This document shows, piece after piece, positions 7,990-15,490 of a stretch of DNA of 40,007 bases (the stretch's first letter is position 1; each line of letters starts with the position of its first letter). This DNA comes from Streptomyces sp. H39-S7 (GTDB lineage: Bacteria > Actinomycetota > Actinomycetes > Streptomycetales > Streptomycetaceae). The stretch lies in assembly GCF_027158205.1 (NCBI RefSeq), contig NZ_JAPVLU010000059.1, forward strand, positions 1 to 40,007, in the 5' to 3' direction. Below the pieces are notes generated by a model, which was not told the origin of the DNA, made no database searches, and saw only the letters and a program-made list of their open reading frames with translations. Made by a program: the position numbers and the translations under genes.

Positions 7990-8112
7990 ATATATAAGGC
8001 AAGTCTTCTGGATTGGGGGCTAGTTGGAGCTTCGCTCGTTGCCCCACTTGCCCCGTTGGCGTGATCGGCCCAGCCTCACAGTTCTACGGCCGGGGCCCAG
8101 CTCTTGGCCGGG

Positions 8113-8763
8113 TCAGTCCAGGTCGGTGCTCGCCAGAGCGACCGCGAGCGCCATATGGGGGACGGCACCCAAGCAGAGCTCCGCTGCGGTGCTCGGATCG
8201 GATGCGGCACGCGCTTCCTGCAGCGCCAGCAGCCCGGCCAGCACGGTGGCGGCGACCGCCTCGTCAAGGACCTCGTCCACGGAGAACTCGCCTCCGGCCA
8301 CCAGCTCGTGCACCAGAGCGACTGCCTGCTCCGGATCGCGCCGCCACCGCGCCGCGACCGCGTCGCCGGCACTCACCAGGTCCATCGCGGCGAACTGCTC
8401 CGCCGTCGGTAGCGGCACGCCGCCGGGCAGCCCGTCCTCCTCCATGAGCCCGTGCGCCTGCGCCACGACACACCGCGCCGCGTACGTCCGCAGGTCCTCC
8501 TCCCGCTCCCGCACCACGACGGCCGGCCACCGCGCCTCGTCCTCGGCACGGGCCATGTCCAGCAGGGTGGCGGCGGTGAGGCTGACCTGGACACACGGCA
8601 AGAGGGCCACCGCCACGGCTTCCTGGCCGGGAGGAGCCGCAGCGATCGGCCGGTACACCTCACCCGCCGCCTCCGCACAGGCACCGATCAGCTCGGTCAG
8701 TGCAGCGATCAGCCGCGCGTGGCGGCGCCGGCGGGCAGGCAGATTCAGGCGGTCCGGTGTCAC
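8113..8763 (-). CDS. hypothetical protein (216 aa)
   Basis: Start is taken at GTG 8763, a few bases after GCGGGAG; GTG 8769 or ATG 8811 are alternatives. The protein is almost wholly helical and Ala-rich: a basic start PARRRRHARLIAALTELIGA, a middle with MARAEDEARWPAVVVREREE, and an acidic end with FSVDEVLDEAVAATVLAGLL. No motif, signal peptide or membrane segment is seen and no family is recognised. It is transcribed leftward and separated by 183 bp from the tap operon, so it is probably its own unit. Confidence 0.6.
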   Translation of the reverse strand: MTPDRLNLPARRRRHARLIAALTELIGACAEAAGEVYRPIAAAPPGQEAVAVALLPCVQVSLTAATLLDMARAEDEARWPAVVVREREEDLRTYAARCVVAQAHGLMEEDGLPGGVPLPTAEQFAAMDLVSAGDAVAARWRRDPEQAVALVHELVAGGEFSVDEVLDEAVAATVLAGLLALQEARAASDPSTAAELCLGAVPHMALAVALASTDLD

Positions 8764-9195
8764 AGTCACTCCCGCACTATGCCGCGCAGCACGTCGTGGG
8801 CGCCCCTCCAACGGCGGTAATGGCTATCTCCTCCACTCCAACTGTTCAAGATCGAGTGACGGAAACCCATCAACCGTCAAAGATCCCTTGTCAATCAGTC
8901 AAGATCGCCTGGCAGAGGACACGCAGTCTGCCGTCGCAGGCCAGCGCCTCACAGCAGCAGTCGGGCAGGAGTGGTCACAGGACGGTGCCGTGCAGGGCTC
9001 GGCGGTCGCCGGACATGGCGTAGCGGCGGGCGGCGAGTCCGTGCTCATCTGCCCATGATCTCAGCGCGCCGGACAGCGGACCAGGGATTTTCCCTCAACA
9101 GGCAGGCCCAGCTCGATGTTGCGGTTAATCCCCTCGTGCCTCGTGCGGCCAGGCCACAGACTTCTAGCCACGTCCCACGTCCTTGAGGAGCGCAC
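8764..9195. promoter_or_regulatory. divergent gap with TCAAGATC repeats
   Basis: This 432-bp gap separates two divergent genes. It holds TTCAAGATCG (8845), GTCAAAGATC (8876) and GTCAAGATCG (8898). These three similar elements are spaced 31 and 22 bp, in the less GC-rich part that should carry the promoters. Beyond these repeats nothing else is seen. Confidence 0.35.
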
Positions 9196-10269
9196 GTGCA
9201 TACACCGGGTGGCATCAGGATGGCGCCTCATACCCCCGACATGTACCAGCGGTGGATCCGGGTGATGCGAGCCGACCCACCCGGCGCAGCGGGCAAGAAC
9301 AGCGCGCGCAAGGAGACATTCTGCGCAGCGCTGGAGCAGGCGGAGCAGTTGTTCACTGCGGCGAAGGTGACCGACGCCATGGTCCGACCGCTGCTGGTGT
9401 ACTACGGACTGAACCAGGCCGGGCGGGCCATCGCGGCCGCCGCCTCCAGCGTTCCCGATCGTGACCAGCAGCCGGGAGCGCGGGCCGAGCCGTGGAAGCT
9501 GACGGGGCACGGGTTGAAGATCGTGGGGCGTTCCGCCGCGATGAACGGGCCCGATGTCGCTTCGCTGGTGCTCGTCGATGAGGGCAGCGGAGCTTTCCCG
9601 CACCTGGCGGAGATTCTGGGCTCGGGTTCGCTGCCGGCGCGTACGCCCGACTCTGCGGCGGAGCCGGTCACGGTGGGCCAGCTGTGGGCGACACTCTCCG
9701 ACACCGTGGAATTCGATCTGCCAGGCCCCGTCGGCCTGCCGGTCCTCGCCTTCGACGCGGACGGGCCCCCGGTGCACGGTCAGGAATGGGCGCGCTTGCA
9801 CGGCATCCCCGCACGCATCTTCGAAGAGCAGGACCAACAATCCGCCCTACGGGACTTCCTGAACTGCTACCCCACCCTGGGAGCCTTCGGGATCCCGGCC
9901 TTCGACCGCCGCGTCGATTGGGCAGCGCTGCTGGGCATGCCCGCGGTGCGGATCTTCTGGAACGCCGAAGCCCCAGTGGCCGGTCAGCTGACCAAGTCCC
10001 TCGAAGCCAGGGTCGCGACCCGCTACCGGGGCCAGCACTTCGTCTACCCCGCGCTGGGTGACAGCGCCAAGCCTCTCCATCCGTTCCTGGCCTGGTGGGC
10101 CGTCCTGTACGCGCTGTCCATGCTCGCTCGCTACGAACCCTGCGCCTGGCAGAAGCGGACCAACATCGACACCAGCAAAGAAGCCGCCGCGATCGAACAC
10201 CTGCTGGACGCTGCCCTGGAGTTCCTCCCCCGCGTCATCATGGACACGATCGACGAAGTCACCCAGTAG
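9196..10269 (+). CDS. YaaC-like protein
   Basis: A 357-residue protein from GTG 9196, with a strong GAGGAG 5 bp upstream. It follows the pattern of the YaaC family: FCAALEQAEQLFTAA, then VRPLLVYYGLNQAGRAIAAA at about residues 65-85 and WKLTGHGLKI. After a variable middle comes a conserved C-terminal helical block HPFLAWWAVLYALSMLARYE with DAALEFLPRVIMDTI. YaaC is widespread in bacteria and its biochemical role is not established. There is no signal peptide; the hydrophobic C-terminal helices look buried rather than membrane-spanning. It stands alone, convergent with dapF1, 29 bp apart. Confidence 0.75.
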   Translation: MHTPGGIRMAPHTPDMYQRWIRVMRADPPGAAGKNSARKETFCAALEQAEQLFTAAKVTDAMVRPLLVYYGLNQAGRAIAAAASSVPDRDQQPGARAEPWKLTGHGLKIVGRSAAMNGPDVASLVLVDEGSGAFPHLAEILGSGSLPARTPDSAAEPVTVGQLWATLSDTVEFDLPGPVGLPVLAFDADGPPVHGQEWARLHGIPARIFEEQDQQSALRDFLNCYPTLGAFGIPAFDRRVDWAALLGMPAVRIFWNAEAPVAGQLTKSLEARVATRYRGQHFVYPALGDSAKPLHPFLAWWAVLYALSMLARYEPCAWQKRTNIDTSKEAAAIEHLLDAALEFLPRVIMDTIDEVTQ

Positions 10270-10298
10270 TCCGGCCCAGCTCACAGCAGTTCCAGGCT

Positions 10299-11159
10299 TC
10301 AGGCAAAGAGCCTGACCGCCCCTTGGGCGACGATCAGGGCTGGACCGGTGAGTTCCATCGTTCCGTCATGGAGGACTGCGATGTACAGGCGTCCCCCGGC
10401 GGTGTCGACGATGTAGTGGGCGGAGCGGGGGTGTGCTTCACGCTGTCGCATGGCGGTGACCGCGGCGCAGGCGCCGGTGCCGCAGGAGCGGGTTTCGCCG
10501 ACACCGCGTTCGTAAACGCGCATGGCGAAGTGGCGGTCGCCGACGACGGTGACGAATTCGACGGTGACGCCGAGAGGGTAGGCGTGGGCCGGCTTGACGA
10601 CAGGAGCGGTGCGCAGCTTCCCGGCGTGGGCGAGGTCGTCGACGACCACAACGGCGTGCGGGTTGCCCATATCCACGTGCAGAGCCGGCCAGTGTCGGCG
10701 GCCGACCGTGACCTCGATTCCGGCGGGGCCGGCCAGGCCGGGGCGGCCCATGCCGACGGTTACCGGGCCGTCGGCGTCCTGGAGGTAGACGGTCCTGCTT
10801 CCGGCGCGCGTGGCGATGGTGAATCGGCCGGGCCGGGCCAGGCCGCTGGCGACGAGGTAGCGGGCAACCAACCGGATTCCGTTGCCGCACATGGCGCCCT
10901 TGCTGCCGTCGGCGTTGCGGTAGTCCATGAACCACTCCGCCTCCCCTGCCATCGCGGTGGCCTCGGGGTCGGCGGTGCAGCGCACCACCCGCAGGAGGCC
11001 GTCGGCGCCCAGGCCGGTTCGGCGGTCGCACAGCCGCGCCACCTCCTCGGGGCTCAGATCGCGGCGGCCGTCGGGGTCGGGCAGGATCACGAAGTCGTTC
11101 TCGGCGCCGTGGCCTTTGACGAAGGGATGGCCGGCGGGGTGGGGCTGGGTGGTCAGCAC
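10299..11159 (-). CDS. DapF-like amino-acid epimerase, copy 1
   Basis: Start set at GTG 11159, which overlaps the stop of the upstream gene (GTGCTGA), giving 286 residues, the usual DapF length. DapF interconverts LL- and meso-diaminopimelate using two cysteines. Both are present: Cys91 in MCGNGIR and Cys226 in RSCGTG. GHGAENDF, YRNADGS, GNPHA and YERGVGETR are also kept. The strand that normally reads TNVEF is VTVEF here, so one substrate-contacting Asn is lost. A second DapF-like gene lies 4 kb away. This suggests a specialised epimerase acting on a diaminopimelate-like amino acid rather than the housekeeping lysine/cell-wall enzyme, but that is inference. Confidence 0.85.
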   Translation of the reverse strand: MLTTQPHPAGHPFVKGHGAENDFVILPDPDGRRDLSPEEVARLCDRRTGLGADGLLRVVRCTADPEATAMAGEAEWFMDYRNADGSKGAMCGNGIRLVARYLVASGLARPGRFTIATRAGSRTVYLQDADGPVTVGMGRPGLAGPAGIEVTVGRRHWPALHVDMGNPHAVVVVDDLAHAGKLRTAPVVKPAHAYPLGVTVEFVTVVGDRHFAMRVYERGVGETRSCGTGACAAVTAMRQREAHPRSAHYIVDTAGGRLYIAVLHDGTMELTGPALIVAQGAVRLFA

Positions 11160-11419
11160 GGGTTGGTGGGTCCTATCGCGATGCGCAGCCAGGCGGTCTG
11201 CCCGGCTTCGGTGGCGGTCAGGCCGTAGGTGTCGCCGAGATCGAGGACCGCCAGGAGGCGGGGCCACTGCCGGATCAGGTCGGGTGTTATGTCGGTCTCG
11301 ATCCGGACCGCGCCGGGTTCCTCGATGACGCGGGACGTTTCGCCGGTGAGGGCGGTCAGTTGCGCGGCGGCTGAGTGGATCACGGTGAGATGGCGGTCGT
11401 AGCCCACTGCACGCACCAT
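11153..11419 (-). CDS. hypothetical protein (88 aa) coupled to dapF1
   Basis: Begins MVRAVGYDRHLTVIHSAAAQ at ATG 11419. It has the layout helix, strand (SRVIEEPGAVRIETDI), helix (RQWPRLLAVLDLGDTYGL), strand (TAWLRIAIG), that is, a compact alpha/beta domain that could bind a ligand or partner. No family is recognised. Its stop overlaps the start of dapF1, so the two are translated together. The large inverted-repeat operator 31 bp upstream should control both, together with the divergent GntR gene. Confidence 0.7.
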   Translation of the reverse strand: MVRAVGYDRHLTVIHSAAAQLTALTGETSRVIEEPGAVRIETDITPDLIRQWPRLLAVLDLGDTYGLTATEAGQTAWLRIAIGPTNPC

Positions 11420-11449
11420 TCGATATACAAGCGATTACCTACAGCTCTA

Positions 11450-11480
11450 CTAGTCCACTAGTTTTTAACTAGTGGACTAG
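11450..11480. promoter_or_regulatory. 31-bp inverted-repeat operator between dapF1 unit and gntR
   Basis: Perfect 14-bp arms, CTAGTCCACTAGTT and AACTAGTGGACTAG, are separated by TTT. Each arm is itself a near-palindrome around CC/GG, so this can be seen as two adjoining GntR operators. It sits midway between two divergent genes (starts at 11419 and 11523) in an AT-rich patch. Its core AGTCCACTA recurs at 12435 and 14219. Confidence 0.8.
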
Positions 11481-11522
11481 GTTGTCAATCAGTACAGGTC
11501 AGCGCCGTAGGCGAGGAGAACC

Positions 11523-12308
11523 ATGGCTGACGGCACGTCCCAACTGGCCCCCTACCTGCGGGTCGCGGCCACCTTCCGCGCCCGCATCGCCGACGGCACC
11601 TGGCCCCCCGGCCACCGCATGCCCTCCCGCCCAGAGCTGGGCCAGGAGTTCGCGGTCGGCGACAACGTCATCCGCCGCGCCCAGGAACTCCTCATCGCCG
11701 AAGGACTCCTCGAAGGCCGCCCCGGCGCCGGCACTTTCGTCCGCGCGCCGGCCGAACGCCGCACCCTGCTGCGCACCCCCTCCCCCGTGACGGGCGCACC
11801 CCGGCCGGGACTGGCCCCGGCCGGCTTCGACGGCACCTGGGAAGCGGACAGCACCGCGAAGGTCTCGGCGCCGCCGGACATCGCCGCCCGCCTGGCCGTC
11901 GAGCCCGGCGCGCTGTGCGTGCGGACGGTGTACGAGCTGCTGCTGGACCGGCAGCCGGTCCTGCTGTCTACCAGCTGGGAGCCGATGGACCTGACCGGCG
12001 GCACCGTGATCGTGCTGCCCGAGGGCGGGCCCCTGGCCGGGCACGGCGTCCTGGCCCGGATGGCGCACATCGGCGTCACGGTCACCCGCATGGTGGAAGT
12101 CCCGCGCCCGGTCCAGGTCGACCGCGACCAGGCGCAGCTGCTCGCGGTCGCGGCCGGGTCCCAGGCCACGCTGATCGAGCGCACCCACTACGCCGCCGAC
12201 GGGCGACCGGTGGAGACCGCGGACATCGTGGTGCCAGCCGGACTGTGGGACATCACCTATGACATCCCGCTACCTCCTCGCGCGGCTGCACCGGGATCTC
12301 CCGGCTGA
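11523..12308 (+). CDS. GntR/UTRA-family transcriptional regulator, copy 1
   Basis: A 261-residue protein, ATG 11523 after GGCGAGGAG. Residues 1-75 are the GntR winged helix (YLRVAATFRARIADGTWPPG, then EFAVGDNVIRRAQELLIAEG and GAGTFV). Residues about 115-250 are a UTRA ligand-binding domain (ALCVRTVYELLLDRQPVLLS, then LIERTHYAADGRPVETADIV). UTRA regulators bind small molecules that release them from DNA. The gene faces away from the dapF1 unit across a 31-bp inverted repeat, and the same half site lies before the next gene. It is clearly related to the second regulator at 13381..14145, so both probably descend from one duplication. Confidence 0.9.
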   Translation: MADGTSQLAPYLRVAATFRARIADGTWPPGHRMPSRPELGQEFAVGDNVIRRAQELLIAEGLLEGRPGAGTFVRAPAERRTLLRTPSPVTGAPRPGLAPAGFDGTWEADSTAKVSAPPDIAARLAVEPGALCVRTVYELLLDRQPVLLSTSWEPMDLTGGTVIVLPEGGPLAGHGVLARMAHIGVTVTRMVEVPRPVQVDRDQAQLLAVAAGSQATLIERTHYAADGRPVETADIVVPAGLWDITYDIPLPPRAAAPGSPG

Positions 12309-12434
12309 TATCTCGCCTGTCGGGGCCGCCGCAACGGACGGCCGTACTATCCGGGTGCCCGATCGGTTCAATGCCCGGCACGTGTGCCGTGGTCCGGCCG
12401 GTGGCTGTGCGGCGGGCCTTCAGCCCCTTGCGGC

Positions 12435-12444
12435 AGTCCACTAG
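12435..12444 (+). promoter_or_regulatory. AGTCCACTAG operator half site
   Basis: AGTCCACTAG ends 10 bp before ATG 12455. It equals the core of the inverted repeat at 11450..11480. The downstream gene has no ribosome binding site in its first 10 upstream bases, so a leaderless or very short-leader transcript is possible, and a repressor here would block it directly. Confidence 0.6.
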
Positions 12445-12454
12445 CCTGAAGTTC

Positions 12455-13117
12455 ATGGATGACCCGCAGTATTTCGACCTGGTCCGTGCCCAGTTGGAGA
12501 ATCAGCTGATCTCCGACAGTGGGAGCTCCGATGGACATCTGCAGGTGTACGCCAAAGACGTACCCCGCCTGTCCGTCCTCCTGATCGACACCCTCCTGGA
12601 CTCCCCAACGCAGCCGAAGCAGATCCTGGCCGCTGACTTGACCACGGACCCCGGCCTGCTCACTCAGCGTCGCGAGTACTTGGCCGCGAACCGGCGGCTG
12701 CTGGAAGCCGGAGGTTCCGTCCATCGGCTGTTCATCGCCTCCGAGAACGACCTGTGCCGGGAGGAGTTCGCGCGCGCCTTCGTCTCACTGGTCGACCACC
12801 ACCGCCAGCTCGGCGTCACCTGCGGCTTGGCCGTGCGCGACCGGCTGGGCGCCGACCAGGCCGTGGACGTCGTCGTCATCGCGGCCGCCGCAGTGCTGGT
12901 CGAGGAGGAGCAGGGCGACGCCGAGTACACCAACGGCCGCTCCAGCGTCTATTTCCAGGGCGTGCAGCAGTGGACCAACCGCTTCGAATCGGCCTGGGGC
13001 CAAGGCGAGCACGCCGCGCCCAGGTTGCTACAGGCCTACGACGCCGTCGCTCGCCCCATGCTGGACTCCGACACCTGGGACACCGACCACGCCGCCCAGG
13101 CCGTCGCAGCTCTGTAG
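12455..13117 (+). CDS. soluble paralogue of the 14509..15417 protein (unknown family)
   Basis: A 220-residue protein from ATG 12455 (MDDPQYFDLV). Almost every stretch matches the second half of the protein at 14509..15417: DGHLQVYA, VPRLSVLL, AADLTTDPGLLTQRREYLAA, LVDHHRQLGV, VLVEEEQGD and GRSSVYF. The present copy lacks the N-terminal membrane segment. The fold appears alpha/beta, with a possible distant likeness to PLD-like sensor domains (a strand ending in ADLT, a RREYL helix, a late acidic VLVEEE strand) but without HKD motifs; this assignment is weak. It follows GntR copy 1 by 146 bp and has its own operator half site. Confidence 0.75.
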   Translation: MDDPQYFDLVRAQLENQLISDSGSSDGHLQVYAKDVPRLSVLLIDTLLDSPTQPKQILAADLTTDPGLLTQRREYLAANRRLLEAGGSVHRLFIASENDLCREEFARAFVSLVDHHRQLGVTCGLAVRDRLGADQAVDVVVIAAAAVLVEEEQGDAEYTNGRSSVYFQGVQQWTNRFESAWGQGEHAAPRLLQAYDAVARPMLDSDTWDTDHAAQAVAAL

Positions 13118-13380
13118 GACCGGCAGCAAGCTTGGGGCCGGCAGCGCGGCCGTTCTCGACGCCGACCGTGCCTCCCGTAGCGACAGCGTTGCGACCCGGC
13201 CGCCGGGGGGGGGTGAGACGTCGGCTTCCCGACCCCGCTGAGCTCGAGTCTGCGTCCGGAGCTGCGCTGGTGGCGGTCGGCGTATTGGCGGCGACCCATC
13301 AGCGCAGCTTCGCCAGAGGTGGTCGGCGCCCCGCGCTGCTCCCCCGCCCCTCGCGGGAACGACTTCTGCGCCCGAGCGGG

Positions 13381-14145
13381 TCACGGATGCGGTGGGGTGG
13401 CCGCGATTTCATAGGCGATTTCTGCGATCGTGTCGGCGATGACGATGTCAGCGGTCTCGACAGGCCGGCGCCCGGCGTCATAGTGGGTGCGCTCGATCCG
13501 TTGGACGAGGGCGCCGAGACTGATGCCCAGGGCGGTCGCCTGGTCCCGGCTCGCACGCCCGGGCCGGGGAATCTCGACAGCGGTGGTGACCTGGACCCCG
13601 ATGGACCGCATGCGCTCCGCGATCCCGCGCCCGGCCAGGGGCCCGTCCTCTGGCAGAACGACGGGGGTCCCGCCGGTGACCGCCATCGGTTCCCAGCTGT
13701 GGGAGAGCTGCACTGCGCGCCCCTCGGCCAGGACCTCGTACACGGTCAGGACGCAGGGGTCGCCCGGGGCGATCTCCAGGCGCCGCGCAATGTCCTGAGG
13801 TGCGGGCTGGCGGATATCGGAATGCGCCCGCCAGCTGCTGTCCGGTCCGGCCCCGTGCAGGTCGCACCGCGGTGTGCGGTCGTCGGATCCGCGGGGGTGG
13901 TGGGATCGGGTGAGGCGCAGGCGCTCGGGAGGCTGACGGGCGTAGGTGCCGGACCCGGCCCGTCCGGCGAGTAGCCCTTCCCCGATGAGGACTTCCTGGG
14001 CCTTTTGCAGCACGTTGGATCCGACCTGGTATTCGGCGGCCAATTGGGTGCGCGCAGGGAGGCGGTCGCCGGGGTTCCATTCGCCGGCGGTGAGCCGTCG
14101 GCGGAGGTCAGCGGCGACGCGCTGGTAAGGCGCTTCACGGCCCAT
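13381..14145 (-). CDS. GntR/UTRA-family transcriptional regulator, copy 2
   Basis: A 254-residue protein from ATG 14145 (MGREAPYQRVAADLRRRL). It has a GntR winged helix over residues 1-70 (TQLAAEYQVGSNVLQKAQEV, then AGSGTYAR) and a UTRA domain over about 115-245 (PCVLTVYEVLAEGRAVQLSH, then RIERTHYDAGRRPVETADIV). The same landmarks occur in the same order in copy 1, including SWEPM and the LPEDGPLAGRG segment. It is convergent with the 12455 gene and divergent from the 14509 gene. An AGTCCACTA element about 75 bp upstream of its start suggests both regulators use related operators. The 263-bp gap 13118..13380 shows nothing beyond a G9 tract near 13205. Confidence 0.9.
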   Translation of the reverse strand: MGREAPYQRVAADLRRRLTAGEWNPGDRLPARTQLAAEYQVGSNVLQKAQEVLIGEGLLAGRAGSGTYARQPPERLRLTRSHHPRGSDDRTPRCDLHGAGPDSSWRAHSDIRQPAPQDIARRLEIAPGDPCVLTVYEVLAEGRAVQLSHSWEPMAVTGGTPVVLPEDGPLAGRGIAERMRSIGVQVTTAVEIPRPGRASRDQATALGISLGALVQRIERTHYDAGRRPVETADIVIADTIAEIAYEIAATPPHP

Positions 14146-14508
14146 TCGCGGCTCCAGTACATGGATCGAGTGGGAAGCCCCATCCGTGGCACATAAGTTA
14201 ATGCATCAGAAAATTTCAAGTCCACTAAAAAAACTTAGAGTCACCCTTGGGGCGACATGCTCCGCGTTCCCGATGGGAACCACGCGGTCCAACCAGGAAC
14301 ATTCCCCATTGCCTGCATCACCTGAGGAAGGACTCCACCTGCCCTGCGCGCGGTCCGGCTCCGCCCCGGACCCTCGGCCCGGTGGTCGCGTCCCTGACCG
14401 GTAAGTGGCCGCCGGGATACGGGATTTACCGGAATGCCTTGCCGGTGAGGCCGCAACCCGGGAATCATGATCTCTTGGCCTGTCCGGTAGCCGAGGGGGA
14501 TTTTGAGA
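14146..14508. promoter_or_regulatory. divergent regulatory region with AGTCCACTA
   Basis: This 363-bp gap separates GntR copy 2 from the 14509 operon. An unusually AT-rich stretch (14191..14240) contains AAGTCCACTAAAAAAACTTAGAG, an imperfect inverted repeat whose left half, AGTCCACTA at 14219..14227, equals the operator core seen at 11450 and 12435. It is the likely shared operator for the divergent genes. Nothing coding is seen. Confidence 0.6.
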
Positions 14509-15417
14509 ATGTCGACACCACCGCGCCGGGAGTTGGGTGCGCGCGTTGCCGACGCGCTTTCCTCGCAGACACTCAATGCGTTGATCGGGATCGCCGGTAT
14601 CGCCCTGCCGGTGGTGGCCTGGGCCAGTCACCAGAGCGGGATGAAGGACTTCCTGCTGGGCGTGGAGACCGTGCTGCTGGTGCTGTTGGTCGCCAACCAC
14701 GCGTGGCTGCGGAGCATCTACATTCAGCTCCGGCGGGCGAACGACAAGAACATGGCCGATGCCCGGTACTTCGCCCGGGTCCGCACCCAGCTGGAGGGGG
14801 AGCTGATAGCGGACTTCGGGGAGATCGCCGACGGGCACCTGCAGGTGTACGCCTCGGAGGTGCCGCGGTTGTCGGTGCTGCTGTTCAAGGTCCTCATCGA
14901 GTCCGACACCCAGCCCAAGCGGGTGCTGGCCGCTGACCTGACCACCAGCCCGGACCTGCTCACCCAGCGGCGCGAGTACCTCGCGGTCAACCGGCGCCTG
15001 ATCGAGGGCGGCGGCACCATCCAGCGGCTGTTCATCTGCTGGCAGCACGATCTGATCAAGCCAGAGTTCGCCCGCGCGCTGCTGGAGCTCGTCGACCACC
15101 ACCGTTCGCTGGGCGTGCAGTGCGCCATCGCGGTACGCGACCGGCTGCGCGCGGACCAGGCCGTGGACTTCGTGGTCATCGCGAACGCCGCGGTCCTGGT
15201 CGAGGAGGAGCAGGGCGACAACGACTACCGGCGGGGTCGCAGCTCGGTGTACTTCAAGCAGGTCGAACGCTGGGCCGGCCGCTTCGAGGGCACCTGGGGC
15301 CACGGATCGGACTCCGCGCCTTTCGCGCTGGCCGCCTACGAGAGCGCGATCCGTCCCCTGCTGGTCGCTGGCGCCTGGGATGAACAGGCCGCCGCCCGGG
15401 TGGTCGGCGGGCTGTGA
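14509..15417 (+). CDS. membrane-anchored protein of unknown family, paired with dapF2
   Basis: A 302-residue protein; ATG 14509 follows GAGGGGG by 9 bp. Residues about 25-75 hold two hydrophobic helices (LIGIAGIALPVVAWA and GVETVLLVLLVANHAWL), so the N-terminus should be a membrane hairpin with the rest in the cytoplasm. Residues 85-302 are the same domain as in the soluble protein at 12455..13117: DGHLQVYASEVPRLSVLLF, AADLTTSPDLLTQRREYL, ELVDHHRSLGV, AVLVEEEQGD, GRSSVYFKQVERW. The conserved double His and acidic strand may form a site. It leads a three-gene operon with dapF2 and the desaturase, which points to a membrane-associated pathway. Function unknown. Confidence 0.75.
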   Translation: MSTPPRRELGARVADALSSQTLNALIGIAGIALPVVAWASHQSGMKDFLLGVETVLLVLLVANHAWLRSIYIQLRRANDKNMADARYFARVRTQLEGELIADFGEIADGHLQVYASEVPRLSVLLFKVLIESDTQPKRVLAADLTTSPDLLTQRREYLAVNRRLIEGGGTIQRLFICWQHDLIKPEFARALLELVDHHRSLGVQCAIAVRDRLRADQAVDFVVIANAAVLVEEEQGDNDYRRGRSSVYFKQVERWAGRFEGTWGHGSDSAPFALAAYESAIRPLLVAGAWDEQAAARVVGGL

Positions 15418-15490
15418 GCCGGGGCGACGCTGCCACTGCCCAGAGCATCGATAAAATGTCCTGACCAGCTGGTCCAGATCGGGAGGACCG

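Noticed and set aside
8024..9058. 344-residue rightward frame
   Set aside because: Ser/Thr/Arg-rich and antisense to the more protein-like leftward gene at 8113..8763.
12754..13974. 406-residue rightward frame across 13 kb
   Set aside because: It crosses the end of one good gene and lies antisense to a clear GntR/UTRA gene.
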